From Thunnus maccoyii (Eukaryota > Chordata > Actinopteri > Scombriformes > Scombridae), in contig NC_056543.1 of the NCBI RefSeq assembly GCF_910596095.1, positions 22,137,542 to 22,201,541 of the forward strand: DNA of 64,000 nucleotides, in the 5' to 3' direction. The notes beneath the pieces are model-generated. The model was not told the origin of the DNA, searched no databases, and was given only the letters and a program-made list of their open reading frames with translations. The stretch's first letter is position 1. Each line of letters starts with the position of its first letter. Below, piece after piece: positions 1 to 12,060 of this stretch. Both the position numbers and the translations under genes were made by a program.

Positions 1-2417
1 AAGTGTACAGACAACAAATCAAAGAACAACTATCAATCAACAGCACAAGTTTGTAGAACATTAAAAGGAGCCTGTAAACTTTGTCACAACTGCTTATCAG
101 ACGATCAGATAGCTTTGGTGACCTCCTCCCCCAAAACCGACGATCTAACATTCACACCCACTTCATGCCGTGATCGGCCAGCTGTGTGGAGGTGAGAAAG
201 AAGCCGGAATTGGAGCTTCTCTCCAGTTTTTTTTTTTTTTTTCCATTGTTGACAACAATTTCTGACACTTTTTATGTGAGATAAACTGAATGCGACACTA
301 CGAATGTCTTCCAGGAGAGACTGTCTGGAATTGTGAGCCGTTATCCCCACATTTAAATATCATGTCTCCCCTCTCTCTATGATGGATAATTTTTGTCTGG
401 TACAACTGGTAACACTTTTTATTTCCAATGCAGTGGGACAACACATCAAATAGTTATGATTGAACATAAACAGACCCTTATAGTCCTTTGTGTCAGTACA
501 CAGAAGCAAGCAAGACAACCACAAACCCAACCTCAACAAACCGTCATGTCTTAATCTCCTACGCGTTATTCTCAGAATATCTGATGACTCGATTTTCCTG
601 TTACCTACAACTTCCTCTCCTGAAAACATTTACTCATTGGCAGAGCCACACAGTTAAATACACTGCTAACTTTGTACTTTCCCAAAGGGTGTGTCTATCA
701 AAGTTTTACCTACAAATACAAACCTCCATAGAGGAATACACAAGTTCTTCTAATTTCACTCTGCATGGAAGCATAAACTCCATGCAACACAATCTAGCCC
801 ATATTTGATAACAACCTACAACATACAAACACAGAAACTTACTTTATTTTAGAGTTTTGGAAAGTTGTACTTGTTTATGCATATTAAGTGGATATTGACT
901 ATACTAGTTTGTAGTGTGTGACATTTGTCTTAGTCTGTTTATGTTGTTTGCATTTATTATTGTAACAATCTTCATGTTCAATGATCTTAATCTCAATAAT
1001 ACATTTACCTGGTTAAATAAAGGAAAATAAAATTAAATGTTATTACTGTGAGCCACTTCATGCTGTTCTGCTTCTGCTCATGAATTGCTGTGTTGTTTAC
1101 ATCTCCCCTCTATGCATAGGCAGCAGCATTGGTTTGTTTATACCTTTCAATTGTCTCGTACTACTACAAGCCTCCCAAAATTCTCACAGCCCTGACAGCT
1201 CCTTTTCTTACCTTTTGCATTTCAGTAGAAAGTGAATACACACAGTGGACAAAACTACAAAACAATGTGACCCTGGGTATATTTAAGGGACACTTCATTC
1301 AAAACACAAAATACAGGCATTTCCTTACTCTTTCTCTCTTTCTTTAGTGGCATCTAGCCATGCAAGTAGTTTTATTGTGAAGATAGTAGAGTAAAATTGC
1401 ACTTGTGGTGCTCACAGCAGCATTAAAAATTTGCAATTCAAAGACTCAACACCAATGTCTCTTTCCAGAACTGATGTCCCAATTACTTTGGATAATGCAT
1501 CGACCTCATGTGGATCTTTTTGGGGGTCTAATAAATGCATGAATTCCAAATAGGACTGGAACAGGGAAAACAGATTATTAGTGAAGACAAAGCTTTCCCT
1601 TAGGCAGGCGCTAAGGGGGTTCACTCTCAAACAACAAACTCTACAGTTCCATGCAGGTTAGCATATACATTAACATGCATCTGTGAGTACCCCTGCAAGC
1701 AATAAATGGCAGGCAGAAATTTCCTCTTAATGAGGTAACATGGGAGGGTAACTAAATAAGCTTCTATCATCTATCATTGTGTGCATGATTGTGTTGTGTG
1801 CACAGTTTGCAGCTTTGAGTTAATTCACTGCATGCTTCGTAGGTGATGACTATGCAAACCATACCATCTATGCTGTATGAGGAAATCAACTTGCAATTAC
1901 CCAATGGGCTCAATGGGTTGCCAAATTAATTATAAAATGACCTACTGGAGGGATAAGTTGTGAAAGATGATGTTGTAAAATGAGGTTAGCTCATGTGGAA
2001 ACTCCCGTAAAGAACTCGGTACAGAAATAGTCCCCTGAAACTCTCTTACTCCCTTTCTTCTTCCCTGTGTAACACAAACCACTGTTGACTCGTTCCCGGT
2101 TTGAGCTTCACCTTCTCTTTGTACCTTCTGCTCCACTGGTCTTTCTACTCCTCCCTCGGATATGGACCTGAATTATTCTCTTTGATCAGGGACTACCTTG
2201 AGGCTCCCGAGAGAGAGCGGACTGATGTAGCAAGAGCGCTGCAGAAAGACTGGTGCAACACAATGCAGACCTGTTGAACGTCTTAAACCGCCCTCGCTCA
2301 AGTACACAGGTGGAATATCGACTCTGGCCTTTCACTTATAGTCAACTGTTGAGTGGATACACAGTAATAGTAAAACAGTAAATATTTTAATAGTTTGTGT
2401 TACAAACAAGAAGTAGC
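1..2417. other. Intergenic, no gene recognised
   Basis: No open frame here has recognisable protein motifs and none is flanked by convincing splice sites. A run of T lies near 227-242. Around 960-1040 the text ends in an 'acctggttaaataaagg'-type sequence, which resembles the 3' tail of common fish retroelements, so a degraded element may end there. Otherwise AT-rich and unremarkable. Confidence 0.5.
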
Positions 2418-2696
2418 TTAAAGGTGCAGTGTGTAGGATTTAGTGGCATCTAGCAGTGAGGTTGCATTGTAGAAGTGTTTGGTTTGTCCATTCTGGGCTA
2501 CTGTAGAAACATGGCGGGCTCCGTGGAAGAGGACCCTCTCCCTACGTAGATATAAAGGGTTCATTCTAAGTTAACATAAACACAACAATTTTTATTTTAA
2601 GGTGATTATACACTAATTAAAACATGACTATTATATTCCATTTCTGCCGAGTCAGTTCTGCTAGATGACACTAAATTCTACACACTGCAACTTTAA
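2418..2696. mobile_element. 279-bp MITE with 39-bp terminal inverted repeats and TTAA ends
   Basis: The left end (2418-2456) and the reverse complement of the right end (2658-2696) match at 36 of 39 positions. Both start with TTAA followed by AGNTGCAGTGTGTAG. TTAA at both outer ends is the target-site signature of piggyBac-type transposition, although TIRs this long are unusual for that superfamily. No coding capacity is present, so it is a non-autonomous element. Superfamily assignment is an inference; the inverted repeat is seen directly. Confidence 0.8.
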
Positions 2697-3604
2697 ATCA
2701 GATTATAAAAACCAAATTGTGTGAAATCATTTCCTACTGAAAGTGATAACAGTCAACATCTGGCTAAACAGATCAATGATCAGTTATCCCCTGCTGCAAA
2801 GATATTAGATAGTCTTGTTTTCAGCAAATGGAAAAAGTGAGAAATTGTCAATTATTTTCGAAGGAAAAGAAAACATTTTACTATTTTATTTGTTTTCCAT
2901 GACTGACTAAAAAAACAATCTAAATTTATCCAGGTTTTCCAAGACACATGGGAACTCTTTCTAAAGGAACACAAGCAGAGAGTTGTTATTGGTATCCTGC
3001 TTGTCTTTCTTGCGTATGTTTGTTTGTCTATGTTACATAACGCTGTGTTGACGTCAGAGCCACTCGAAGAGAAGAACAGTATGTTGAAAATGGAAATGGC
3101 ATGTGTAAGAGGTGCGTCTCTCTTTTCCATGAACATAAACCACATACGTCAGGTCTAGAGAGCCATATTTTAATGTCAAAACTGCATGAAATTGCTGTAT
3201 TGCTTGCACTCTATCACAGCATTAGACCCAGCTCTGCCAAACATCTGGAAAACACATTGACACGTTGGGATGTGTTACCGGATTAAATATAGGAAAACAT
3301 CTACACGGAAAGGATGAGGGGAAGATTGTGATTCCTTACTTTTTTTATGCTGCTCACTCCACATTTTCTTAATTTAGGTGTGTTTGGTTGACTTTGATAA
3401 GTCGATAAACAGAAAATGAATTAACAAGATTAACATTGTTAATCTTTTCTGTCACCAGTGTCTGCACATAGAATTAGTTGTCCAGTATGATTGCTCAAGT
3501 AAGAAAAGAAACAGAAAAAAAGGTTAACAGAAAGTTAAGTTAAGAGAAGTATTCTGATTTGCTGAGTTAGATAAGACTGATAACACTTTCATGTCTATAC
3601 ACTA

Positions 3605-3785
3605 AATATGAAACTATTGCCAACAGCCAGTTGGCTAAGCTTAGACTGGAAACTGCTAGCCTGCCTCTGTCAAAAGGAAAAAAAATCCTAAAACACTGAG
3701 GTGTGAAAAAGTGAAAATGTCAAGTTGTGGTTTTATCGGGGGGAGAGGGGGGGGGGGGGCTCTGCTAGTTGCCTGGCAACCACAC
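3605..3785 (+). repeat. Fragment of a dispersed non-autonomous element (family also at 9.1-9.4, 20.3 and 25.8-26.3 kb)
   Basis: Words such as 'ttggctaagcttag', 'ctggaaac', 'gctagcctg' and 'tcaagttgtggtttta' recur in the fuller copy at 25783-26310 and in the reverse copy at 9066-9403. The ends of this copy are not clear. Confidence 0.5.
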
Positions 3786-4039
3786 AGTGACTACACTACA
3801 CTATACTGTATTTTTTTATTGTAAATAATGATCCCTAAACACAGAACACTATATTGATAGTTTAACAAAATGAGGGACAGAGCAGGACCTGAAGAGTGAA
3901 AACTATAGACACAAAGACATAAACAGCTATGCCAATTAAAAAAACAAAACACAAATCTGATCCAAATACTGTAGAGAATTCAGAAAAAATTGATACGGAT
4001 GTTAAAACCAATCATCCCAAAGTTCTCTGTACCTGTAGC

Positions 4040-4041
<2 letters not shown>

Positions 4042-4082
<41 letters not shown>

Positions 4083-4103
4083 GGTGTGTGTTGGTGTGTG
4101 TGA
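4042..4103. repeat. (TG)n microsatellite
   Basis: About 20 TG units followed by interrupted TTGG(TG)n. Confidence 0.9.
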
Positions 4104-5001
4104 GACTCGTCCCTCTCCTGCTGGCTCGCTACTATTCCCCGATCCCACACCTGCTTCAAACCATCCGCCGCATGCCCACACTTAAATAAATGTCGGTATC
4201 ACCGTTCACTGCTGCCTGACATTTATATTTGCAGTCTTCAAAATGCGCAGCAGTATCATAAAATATGTTGGGGGAACCATACATCTTGCTACTTATTCAT
4301 GAAGGTGATGTGCATTCTGACGGAAACGTACCGAAACGTGCAGTCGACACAAGGCGAACACTAGCGTTAGCAGTAAATTCTACTACCAACTGAGCCATAT
4401 CTCCTCCTGCTTGAAGGCAAAACTGTTACTGAAGCCATGAGCGGGTTTATTTACAGGGACATACACCATTATTCAAAATACCAAGTTATTAGTGGAATTC
4501 CTCTTTCAAATACTTCTTCTCACCCAATGGACTCTCCCGTTCCTGTTACAGTTTTCTGCACTGTAGATTTCCAGAGCATGACATCTTACCATACACTCCA
4601 ATACCACTATAGTGATTTAGTGTGGCCAGAGCGTAGGATGGCATTTCTCCTTCTTTGACACGGAGATGATATCACTCCTTCCACTGAACTGCTGCCAAAT
4701 AAAACACTAAAGTACCACATTCAGCCAGCAGCTCTCCGTGCACTGCTGAGGAAAACCGAGGTCACACTGAAACAACTGTGGTTCTGCCAAACCAAAACAG
4801 CAGATATGGTAAAAAGATGGCCCGCAGCGAGTGTATATGACTGTGTATGTGTGAGCAAGAAAGAGAGAGTCCACAGGCCAAATACTGTGTGTGCAGTCTT
4901 GAATTCTCAAGAGAATTCTGTGGCACTCTGAGCTATACATCTCATAAATAAAGCAGGATTTCCTTCGGCTGCAGCCATGTGTATGTGTGTGAGAGAATAA
5001 C

Positions 5002-5024
5002 AGAGAGAGAGAGAGAGAGAGAGA
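5002..5024. repeat. (GA)n microsatellite
   Basis: Roughly 11 GA units following a short TG stretch. Confidence 0.85.
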
Positions 5025-5130
5025 AAGGGCACAAATGGATTAGGAGAGCTATCATATTGCTCCATTCAGCAACTGAATCAACTCCCAAGCACGCAGCAGC
5101 ACAGTTCAGGACAAAATAAATGAAGAAATA

Positions 5131-6341
5131 GGGTGCATCCCAAGTCTCTTAAATTGCATCCACGTTTCCCTCACTTGCGTCTTTTCCTTGCATCTTAGTC
5201 CCTCCCACCGTGGATGCAAGGAGAGACGCAAGGAAACCAAGCGAGGAGAGAGGAAACGAGGAAATTTGTTTTAAGAGACATGAGACATCCTCTCCTCTGA
5301 AGCGTCATGTGAAGCGACGTCCGTTTCTGATGATGGCGACAACTGATCACAACTGGATCAGCTGTCAGTCGGCTTTAACAGGTGTAGAAACTTCTGATGG
5401 AGTTTGTGTCTGTACACATGTGCACTGTGCTAATGCTAATAAAGGTTCACAGTTATCACCACTAGAGCAGCTGTTTCCTTTCTGCAGCCTGTTACCTGTT
5501 TAACAAACACCTAAATAAAAACCTGCATTCTGCATTTATACTGTGTCCTGCTCAGAGGGACGGGAACCATTTCTACTTGCAGAATGCATTATAGTATTTA
5601 TTGATTATTTGCATCTGTATTTTTTGATAACCCTGATAGTGAATTCATCATTCAATAACCCAGAATATGATCGGGGTGTCTTCTGAACACTGGAAAATAT
5701 GTATTTGGCTAAATGTTTCAGGGCAAATGGAAACAATTTAACTCATATCAAACCCGACGCTCAGGAATTTTCAGCCTCACATGTGACTGAATGGAAATGA
5801 CGATAAATGATGTGTTTAACTGTTTATGGATTATGGATAAAATTAAAGTCAGGAAGAGTCTGTCTGTCAGCAAGAAACAGTTTAACGGAGGAAATAACAT
5901 CATGAAAAAAAATCTTTCTTATAAATGAAGAAAGTTGTTTATGGTTCTTTTGTTGATCAGACCAGCAAATAACAGATTTTGAACTATAATGAATCAGAGA
6001 ACAAATAAAACATAAAACTTGGGAATGATACACTTAAATTTAATCTATAATCTGTCTCCACTTCGGTATGAAACTGTAGTGATGTATCAGATCAGTCTGA
6101 TCAGCTGCAGCGTCCAATCAATAACTTATATCCAATAAGGGGGCGTGTCGGTCGGTAAAAGACTTCCGTGAAGGCTGCTCTCATGTTTCCTCGCCCCTCA
6201 GAGATCCCTCCTTGCTCCTCGGAGCAGAATAAGACTAGACTAGAATAGACTTGGGACGCCTGTCCAAATGGCGCATCAGGAACAACTTCCGGTTCAGGCG
6301 AGGAGCGAGGAGACATAAATTAAGAGACTTGAGATGTACCC
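5131..6341. mobile_element. About 1.2-kb non-autonomous DNA transposon with terminal inverted repeats
   Basis: The left end starts GGGTGCATCCCAAGTCTC and the right end, reverse complemented, starts GGGTACATCTCAAGTCTC. Similarity continues for about 30 bases. ATA flanks both ends (5128-5130 and 6342-6344), giving a possible 3-bp target duplication. The interior has no transposase-like open frame. GGG ends with a 3-bp duplication would fit a PIF/Harbinger-like element, but that assignment is inference only. Confidence 0.7.
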
Positions 6342-8149
6342 ATAGTGTCTTTGTAGACATATGTTAAAAAATGGTGGTGATTCCACTTGATAGTCTGTCT
6401 GATCTTATACTGTTACGGCCAAGAATACGACTATACACGACCATTAATTGGTTGGTCTATAAAATATTTTTAAAAATTGTGACAAATTCCTCACAAGTTC
6501 TGAAAGCCCAAAGAGTCATTTTCAAATGCTTTGTTTTGTCCGACAAACAGTCCAAAACCCAGTTTACCAAAATATATAAAAACACACAAAGCAGGAAACC
6601 TTCATATTTAAAGCAAATACTATTTTTGCTTGAAACTGTTTAAACTGTGACAATTAATCAATTATCAAAATAGTCAATTGGCTAATCAATTGTTTCAGGT
6701 CTAAACAGAAGAGATATCAAAATAGAGCTGTTGTTTCTAAAGCATAAATCTGTCCATCACATTGAAATATCAACCATGATTAGCCAGACTGTTGTCCAGA
6801 TGGTTGGTGTGACTTATTTTCAGACAGGCTGACAATCTCTCTATGCACAGTTCCTCCACTTCCTTCATATGACATCTAGCTGGACTAAGCTCAGATATGA
6901 GCTTGGGAAAAAGACATTTACATTTATTGCAGCTACTAACATAATTATTTCACGGGTCAGTGACATGAGCAGCTCAATAAGCCTGACAATATGTTACAAG
7001 CCGCAGTCTGGATCTCACACACACACTAAATAAATCAACAACGGACATACATCATCCTTTTATTCTCTCTGTTCCCCCGGTGAACAACAACCAAAAAAAC
7101 AATGGTAATCTATTGAGTGGCTGGTAAAATTTGAACATTCATTAGTCATTTGGCCGGTGGACAAAAACGTTAATTCTGCACCCTGCTAACAATACCCATA
7201 ATCAATATCAATACTAGTATCCATAAAATACTAATGATACCCATCTTTATTGCAACAGTCATGTCGTAACCTGTTTGAAATAGAGGTCATATTACAGAGT
7301 AATCTACCAGTGTGCTTGCACGCATTGTACTGGCCAACAACACAGCACCATGCCAGATGTCATATTGCGTTACAGTAAAAGTTGAGTGAGGCTGAACTCT
7401 GCACACTGCTGGTTGTCAGGTCTCAGATTCAGATATATAGCTACTTTCACTTGGCTGTTGTGTGCTGTGTCTTGTCTCACTCATTGTGTTATTCTGACAA
7501 CGTTGTTTTGCTCCTGAATTGTAGAAGCACCGGATTTGGTGGCAGGTTTTCACTAGAATTGAATTCCATCCATATAATCCCTCCCATCGTGCATGCCCCA
7601 GCAAACGCACACACTACTGATGCGCCTTGAGAAGCTCGCTTTCTGTTTCTTTGTATGTGGGCTAGTGTGGGCACTTCCCTTAATCGCAGAGTTTTCTCAA
7701 TTATCTTGTGGAAAGCTACTTAGAAACGAATTCTCTATTTCTTTGCAGGCTTAAGTCACGTGTCACCGTGTGCTTGCTCTCAAGAGGTGATGATTATGAT
7801 GAAAATACAATACTTTTCATTTAAGATAATCAACTGCTCATCCAGTATTTGCATATTGGATCCTGTGACTCAGAGGTTTTCACGCCATTGGTGCAGAAAG
7901 TTGAGTGTGTGCATGTTTTTCAGTCCAACAAACTGCAAAGCAAGCTTTTCCCACTGATCCCTGTCTGGTCAAGGGTGTGTTAATCTGTACCTGCACAGCA
8001 CTGAACACCAACCTTGGCCCAGTTACACAGATACAATTTCTCACTAATACCCTGATTTTAAACGTCATCAAACAGACTCACTGAAAAAAAGAGGAGGAGC
8101 GTGCAGATGGACAGACCAAAAAAAAAAGGGGGAATGGGTGTAACGCATG
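6342..8149. other. Intergenic, no gene recognised
   Basis: AT-rich sequence. A short fragment near 6650-6720 ('caattgtttcaggtctaa') belongs to the TAATC-rich dispersed family seen elsewhere in the window. Two overlapping open frames near 7.4-7.7 kb on opposite strands have no recognisable domains. Confidence 0.5.
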
Positions 8150-8580
8150 TAAGTAAGTAACCTTTATTTATAAAGCACCTTTCAAAACCAGAGTTACAAG
8201 GTGCTTCACAATGCAAATAAAAATGAGAGAAAAATAAAATAGAATAAAAATAAAAATAAATAAAAAGTGTAACAACACATATCAATATAAAAACAATAAA
8301 AGCATAATAACTACGCAGAAGTCAGATACAACAACAGTGATAATGATCAGTAGACCTCAGTGATCTCACTGTGATCAGGGGACACAGTAATTCAGAGATA
8401 TAGAGTGGGGCTAGTCCGTGTAGTGCCTTATAGCTAATTAAAAGAATTTTAAAATCAATTCTACAATCTATTGGTAGCCAAAGTAGGTTGGCCAAAACTG
8501 GTGAGATGTGTGCCCTATGCTGCGTATTAGTTAGCAGTCTGTAGACCCGCGTCATAGGCACATCTTCTGTCTGAAAGGGG
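8150..8580 (-). mobile_element. L2-like LINE remnant: end of the reverse transcriptase ORF plus 3' UTR
   Basis: The minus-strand open frame 8322-8561 encodes 79 residues with the run ISPVLANLLWLPIDCRIDFK followed by LLISYKALHGLAPLYISELL. This is the familiar region downstream of the palm domain in L2/Maui/Rex1-type non-LTR retrotransposons of fish. The minus-strand sequence downstream (to about 8150) ends in 'tttataaataaagg' and reads as its 3' UTR. The 5' part of the element is absent, as usual for 5'-truncated LINE insertions. It is not functional. Confidence 0.75.
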
Positions 8581-9065
8581 TATTAATCTCATCTCAAATC
8601 AATTGGACCTCTTCAAAGTTTTTATTTTTTTCCCATTACACACCTTAACTGTGAAACTGTTTACATTGTAAGAGAGATTTTGAACAATATATGGGATGAG
8701 TTAATATGTTTTTTTTGAGAGGTGACAACCAAACATTTTCTAACCCCTTATGTTCACCATTTGTTACAACGTTATTTGGTAGTCATTGCTACAAACATGA
8801 TAATGGGAGGCTTTACAACACTTCAGGGACACAGCATGATTTCTAGCTTTAAAAGCTATTTCAAGGGGGCGCAAACAGGGTAAGGATCCACTTACTGAAT
8901 CCAATTAGGTTTAGCTTTCCACATCTGCAAGTGACTACATTTAGAAATAGCTAATATTCAAAGATTAAAGCTTTAAAATCGCCTTTGTTGGCTAATAAGG
9001 CAGAAGAGCTTTCGATTAATACCCTGATGAATATTCACAACCTGCAGCTACAACCTGAAAATGAA

Positions 9066-9403
9066 ATGAGACTCCAGGAAGTCACTGCTCCCAGCTAAGA
9101 AATAGTCCCACAATATACCATAACGCCTATGTAAAACTGCAAATTGTCAGTTTTACACTTTGGCTTTGTATGGATTAAACATATGAGATCAGGGTTGATA
9201 GTAGGCAGATTTTGTTACCTTTGGACTGAGCCAGGCTAGTCCACAAAGACTGCAGTCCAGTCTTTGTGCCAAGCTTAGCTAACCGGCTGCTGGCTCTGGC
9301 ATCATATTGAACATGAATATCAGAGTGGTATTGATCATCTCATCTAACTCTCTGCAAGAGAGTGAATAAGTATATTTCCCACAATGTCAGACTATTCCTT
9401 TAA
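9066..9403 (-). repeat. Dispersed non-autonomous element copy (same family as 25783-26310), reverse orientation
   Basis: The reverse complement starts 'taaaggaatagtctgacatt' and continues with 'gagagttagatgag', 'ggttagctaagct' and 'actagcctggctc'. The same blocks appear in the same order in the copy at 25783-26310. The far end, near 9066, is estimated. Confidence 0.65.
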
Positions 9404-10134
9404 CAGGGCATCGGTAATTCAACATTCCAAATTGGGATGAAACAGGGGACAAGATGAAAAAAAATAGAGGGAATATATAGAGAATTTCTTACAATTAAGA
9501 CAAATAGAATTACCTGGCTTTTTTTCAGCTGAAATGAACATGAAAAAAGCCATAATTGAAGTGACATGGTTGTGGTAGAAATCAAGTCTACCAATGTATA
9601 TCTCTGCCAATCACACAATTAAGTGAGCAGCATGTAGAACGATTCCCCCATCGCTCATCAGGGAAAACCCTTAACAAATGTGAATCCAAATGTTTACTAG
9701 AGCCTCGGTGCCTTTCGACGAGTCCACAGGAATGGCAAGAGATTGTTAATGAGGATGAACCTCAGAGGGATGCATGTAACGTGGGCTGCATCGCTCTAAG
9801 GGAAACTCAGAACGTGGATCATTCTGTGAAATACAGATAAGCAAAGCCCTTGTGCTCTGGGTGAGATAACTGAATGTTTGCCTGCATACTGCCTGTTCGT
9901 CCATTAGTACAGCCAAAGGGGAAAATGTCCACTTAATTAAATCAATTAGAGCATGAAGGGCCCACTGAAGCCTCCACTGAAAAAAAACATGATAGAACAA
10001 ACTCACAGACAATAGTTCAACTCTTTTCATGAGTCACAGAAACTCAGGCGATGGATGAGCTTACAACCTTGTCTTTATATCATACCTTTTAGATGATGCA
10101 AGCCATCTGAACAAGATGCAACCAACAATTATTT

Positions 10135-10645
10135 TCATTATTAATTCATCTGCTGTGTATTTTCTTTGATTGATTAATCAGGGTTGTAAAATATCAGAAA
10201 ATGGTCAGATTCCCACTACAATTGTCATTTTGAAATTGCTTGCAAAAGCAAAATTGAGAAGCTGGAAACAGTCAATTTTTGTTGTTTTTGCTTAAAAATG
10301 ACAAAATGAATCAATGATTAAAATTAGGGCTGCTACTAACAATTACATTTTTCATTATCAATCTACTGATTAATTTCTGGTTTAATCAATTAATCATTGT
10401 CTGTAAAACATAAAAAAAAAATCATGAAGCATTCCCATCATAATTTCCCAAGCCAGTGATATCACAGAAAACTAAGAAAACCAGCTTTCATTCTCATTTG
10501 TAAGCTGGCATAAGTGACAATAAAAGTGACAGTAAAAATTACTTAAATGAAGATTCAATTATCAAAAATGTTGCAGACAAATTTTCTCTTGATTAATAAA
10601 CAAATTGTCATTGATTTAATGCAATTGTTTCAGCTCTAATATTTA
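10135..10645. repeat. TAATC-rich dispersed repeat copy
   Basis: Contains 'ttgattgattaatcagggttg', 'aaaattagggctgctactaac' and 'caattgtttcagctctaat'. Related copies lie at 14.0-14.3, 51.6-51.9 and 58.3-58.7 kb. This looks like one or two adjacent copies of a very common fish MITE-like family whose ends read 'gggctgcaactaac'. Confidence 0.55.
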
Positions 10646-11739
10646 TACTTTTGTCTGTGTGTGGAGGCACCTGAGGTCCTGAACTCTTGTCCAAAGTGGA
10701 AACTCTCCCACTAAGTAGTGTTGGGTTTCATCCCTCGCTCTGTCTCACTCCACGGCCCAAAGTGCCATTTTTCTGCTACGTAATATGAACCCACTGAGGT
10801 TAAGTGTGAGGAAGCCTCGGATCCTCGATCACTACTCTTTACTATTTAACAAGCAGCTCTCAGGATGTTTAGGAATTCACGGTCACTCTTCTCTGTTGAG
10901 GGTGGAGGAGTCAGATTAACATTCTCCAAAGTAATGTCACTTAGGACCTCGGAGGGTGCCCACAATCTCATCTTTTTTTAAATGAATCCATGAATTAAGA
11001 AATGCTACAAATGAAGAGATTAATCTTCACGGATCTCTGCAAGAATCTGCTGCCATTTTCTTCTGAGTTTGACATAATATGCCCCTCGCTCCCCACATTC
11101 TTATATTTCCTTCATCATCATGTTTCAGATTCTCCTTCACTACTGCGATCACCTCCTGTGCCATCTCATGCCTTCACATCACCACCAAGTGAGTGTAAGG
11201 CTGAGATACTGTACCACTGTGCTGAAGCCAGCTTTACTCACTCCCAGTTCCCTCTCTCCCTCCCTTCCTCCCTCACTCTCACTCTCTTCCCTTCATGGTC
11301 TCCCCCTCTGTGTCCCAGAGTAGGATTAGGCCTGATGCCCAGTGGTGACACAAGGACACTGGAGCTAACAGACTGTTAGTTCAGTTGTTGGGCATGAATT
11401 AGGAACTCAAGCCGTGCGGCAGAGGAGGGAGGGGATGATAGAGATGAAGGACGAGGAGGAGGGAACGGACAAACTTAAGGAACAAAAGAGAACACTCAGG
11501 ACAAAGAGCTGAAACCTTAAACTACTGATAAGAAGCTATGAATAAAGTCATGGAAAAAGTAAGGTGTAAATTACAGGCAAAAGACAGATGCTCATGTCTA
11601 GATGTTAAAAATGCTTTTCAAACAGATTTCAGAAATCATGACAGCAATTAAGAAATGAATAATCATTGCTGCTCATAGCTGCAATGTGGTGTGAAGTAAA
11701 ACTCCACTAATACCAGGAAGTTATATAAATTCTAACAAC

Positions 11740-12060
11740 AAACACAGAGCTGAAACTCTGTTCATGGTTTAAACATTTATCAAATAAAAACCTCAAACAT
11801 TCTCTGGTTCCAGTTTCTCCAATGTGAGAATGTGCTGCCTTTCTGTTTTATATGATTGTACATTTAATATTTTTGGTTGTTGGACTGTTGGCCGGACCAA
11901 ACAAGCAATTACAGGACGTCACGTTGGAATCTGTGATGGATATTTTTTTGTTGACCCTTTGTAGATCAAATCAGTTTTCCCTCTGCTTAGCACAAATCCT
12001 CTTTCTCCTTCCTGGATCATGGGGTTATAGAAAAGGGGTCCATTGTCTTAACTGTAAATA
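11740..12060 (+). repeat. Diverged fragment of the TAATC-rich dispersed repeat
   Basis: 'ttctctggttccagtttctccaatgtgagaa' followed by 'tttggttgttggactgttgg' parallels the interior of the copy at 51585-51925. The terminal parts are missing or unrecognisable. Confidence 0.4.

Larger units (their letters stand above)
2697..5130. other. Intergenic with simple repeats and one MITE fragment
   Basis: No gene recognised. It holds a G-rich stretch near 3738-3759, a TG microsatellite at 4042-4103, a GA microsatellite at 5002-5024 and a fragment of a dispersed element at about 3605-3785. Open frames here lack protein motifs; one of them is largely the translation of the TG tract. Confidence 0.5.

Noticed and set aside
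1344..1365. 'ttagtggcatctagcca' as another copy of the TTAA MITE
   Set aside because: Only about 17 bases match and no second end is found; could be chance.
4030..4189. Cys/Val-rich small protein
   Set aside because: CVCVCV is the TG microsatellite in translation.
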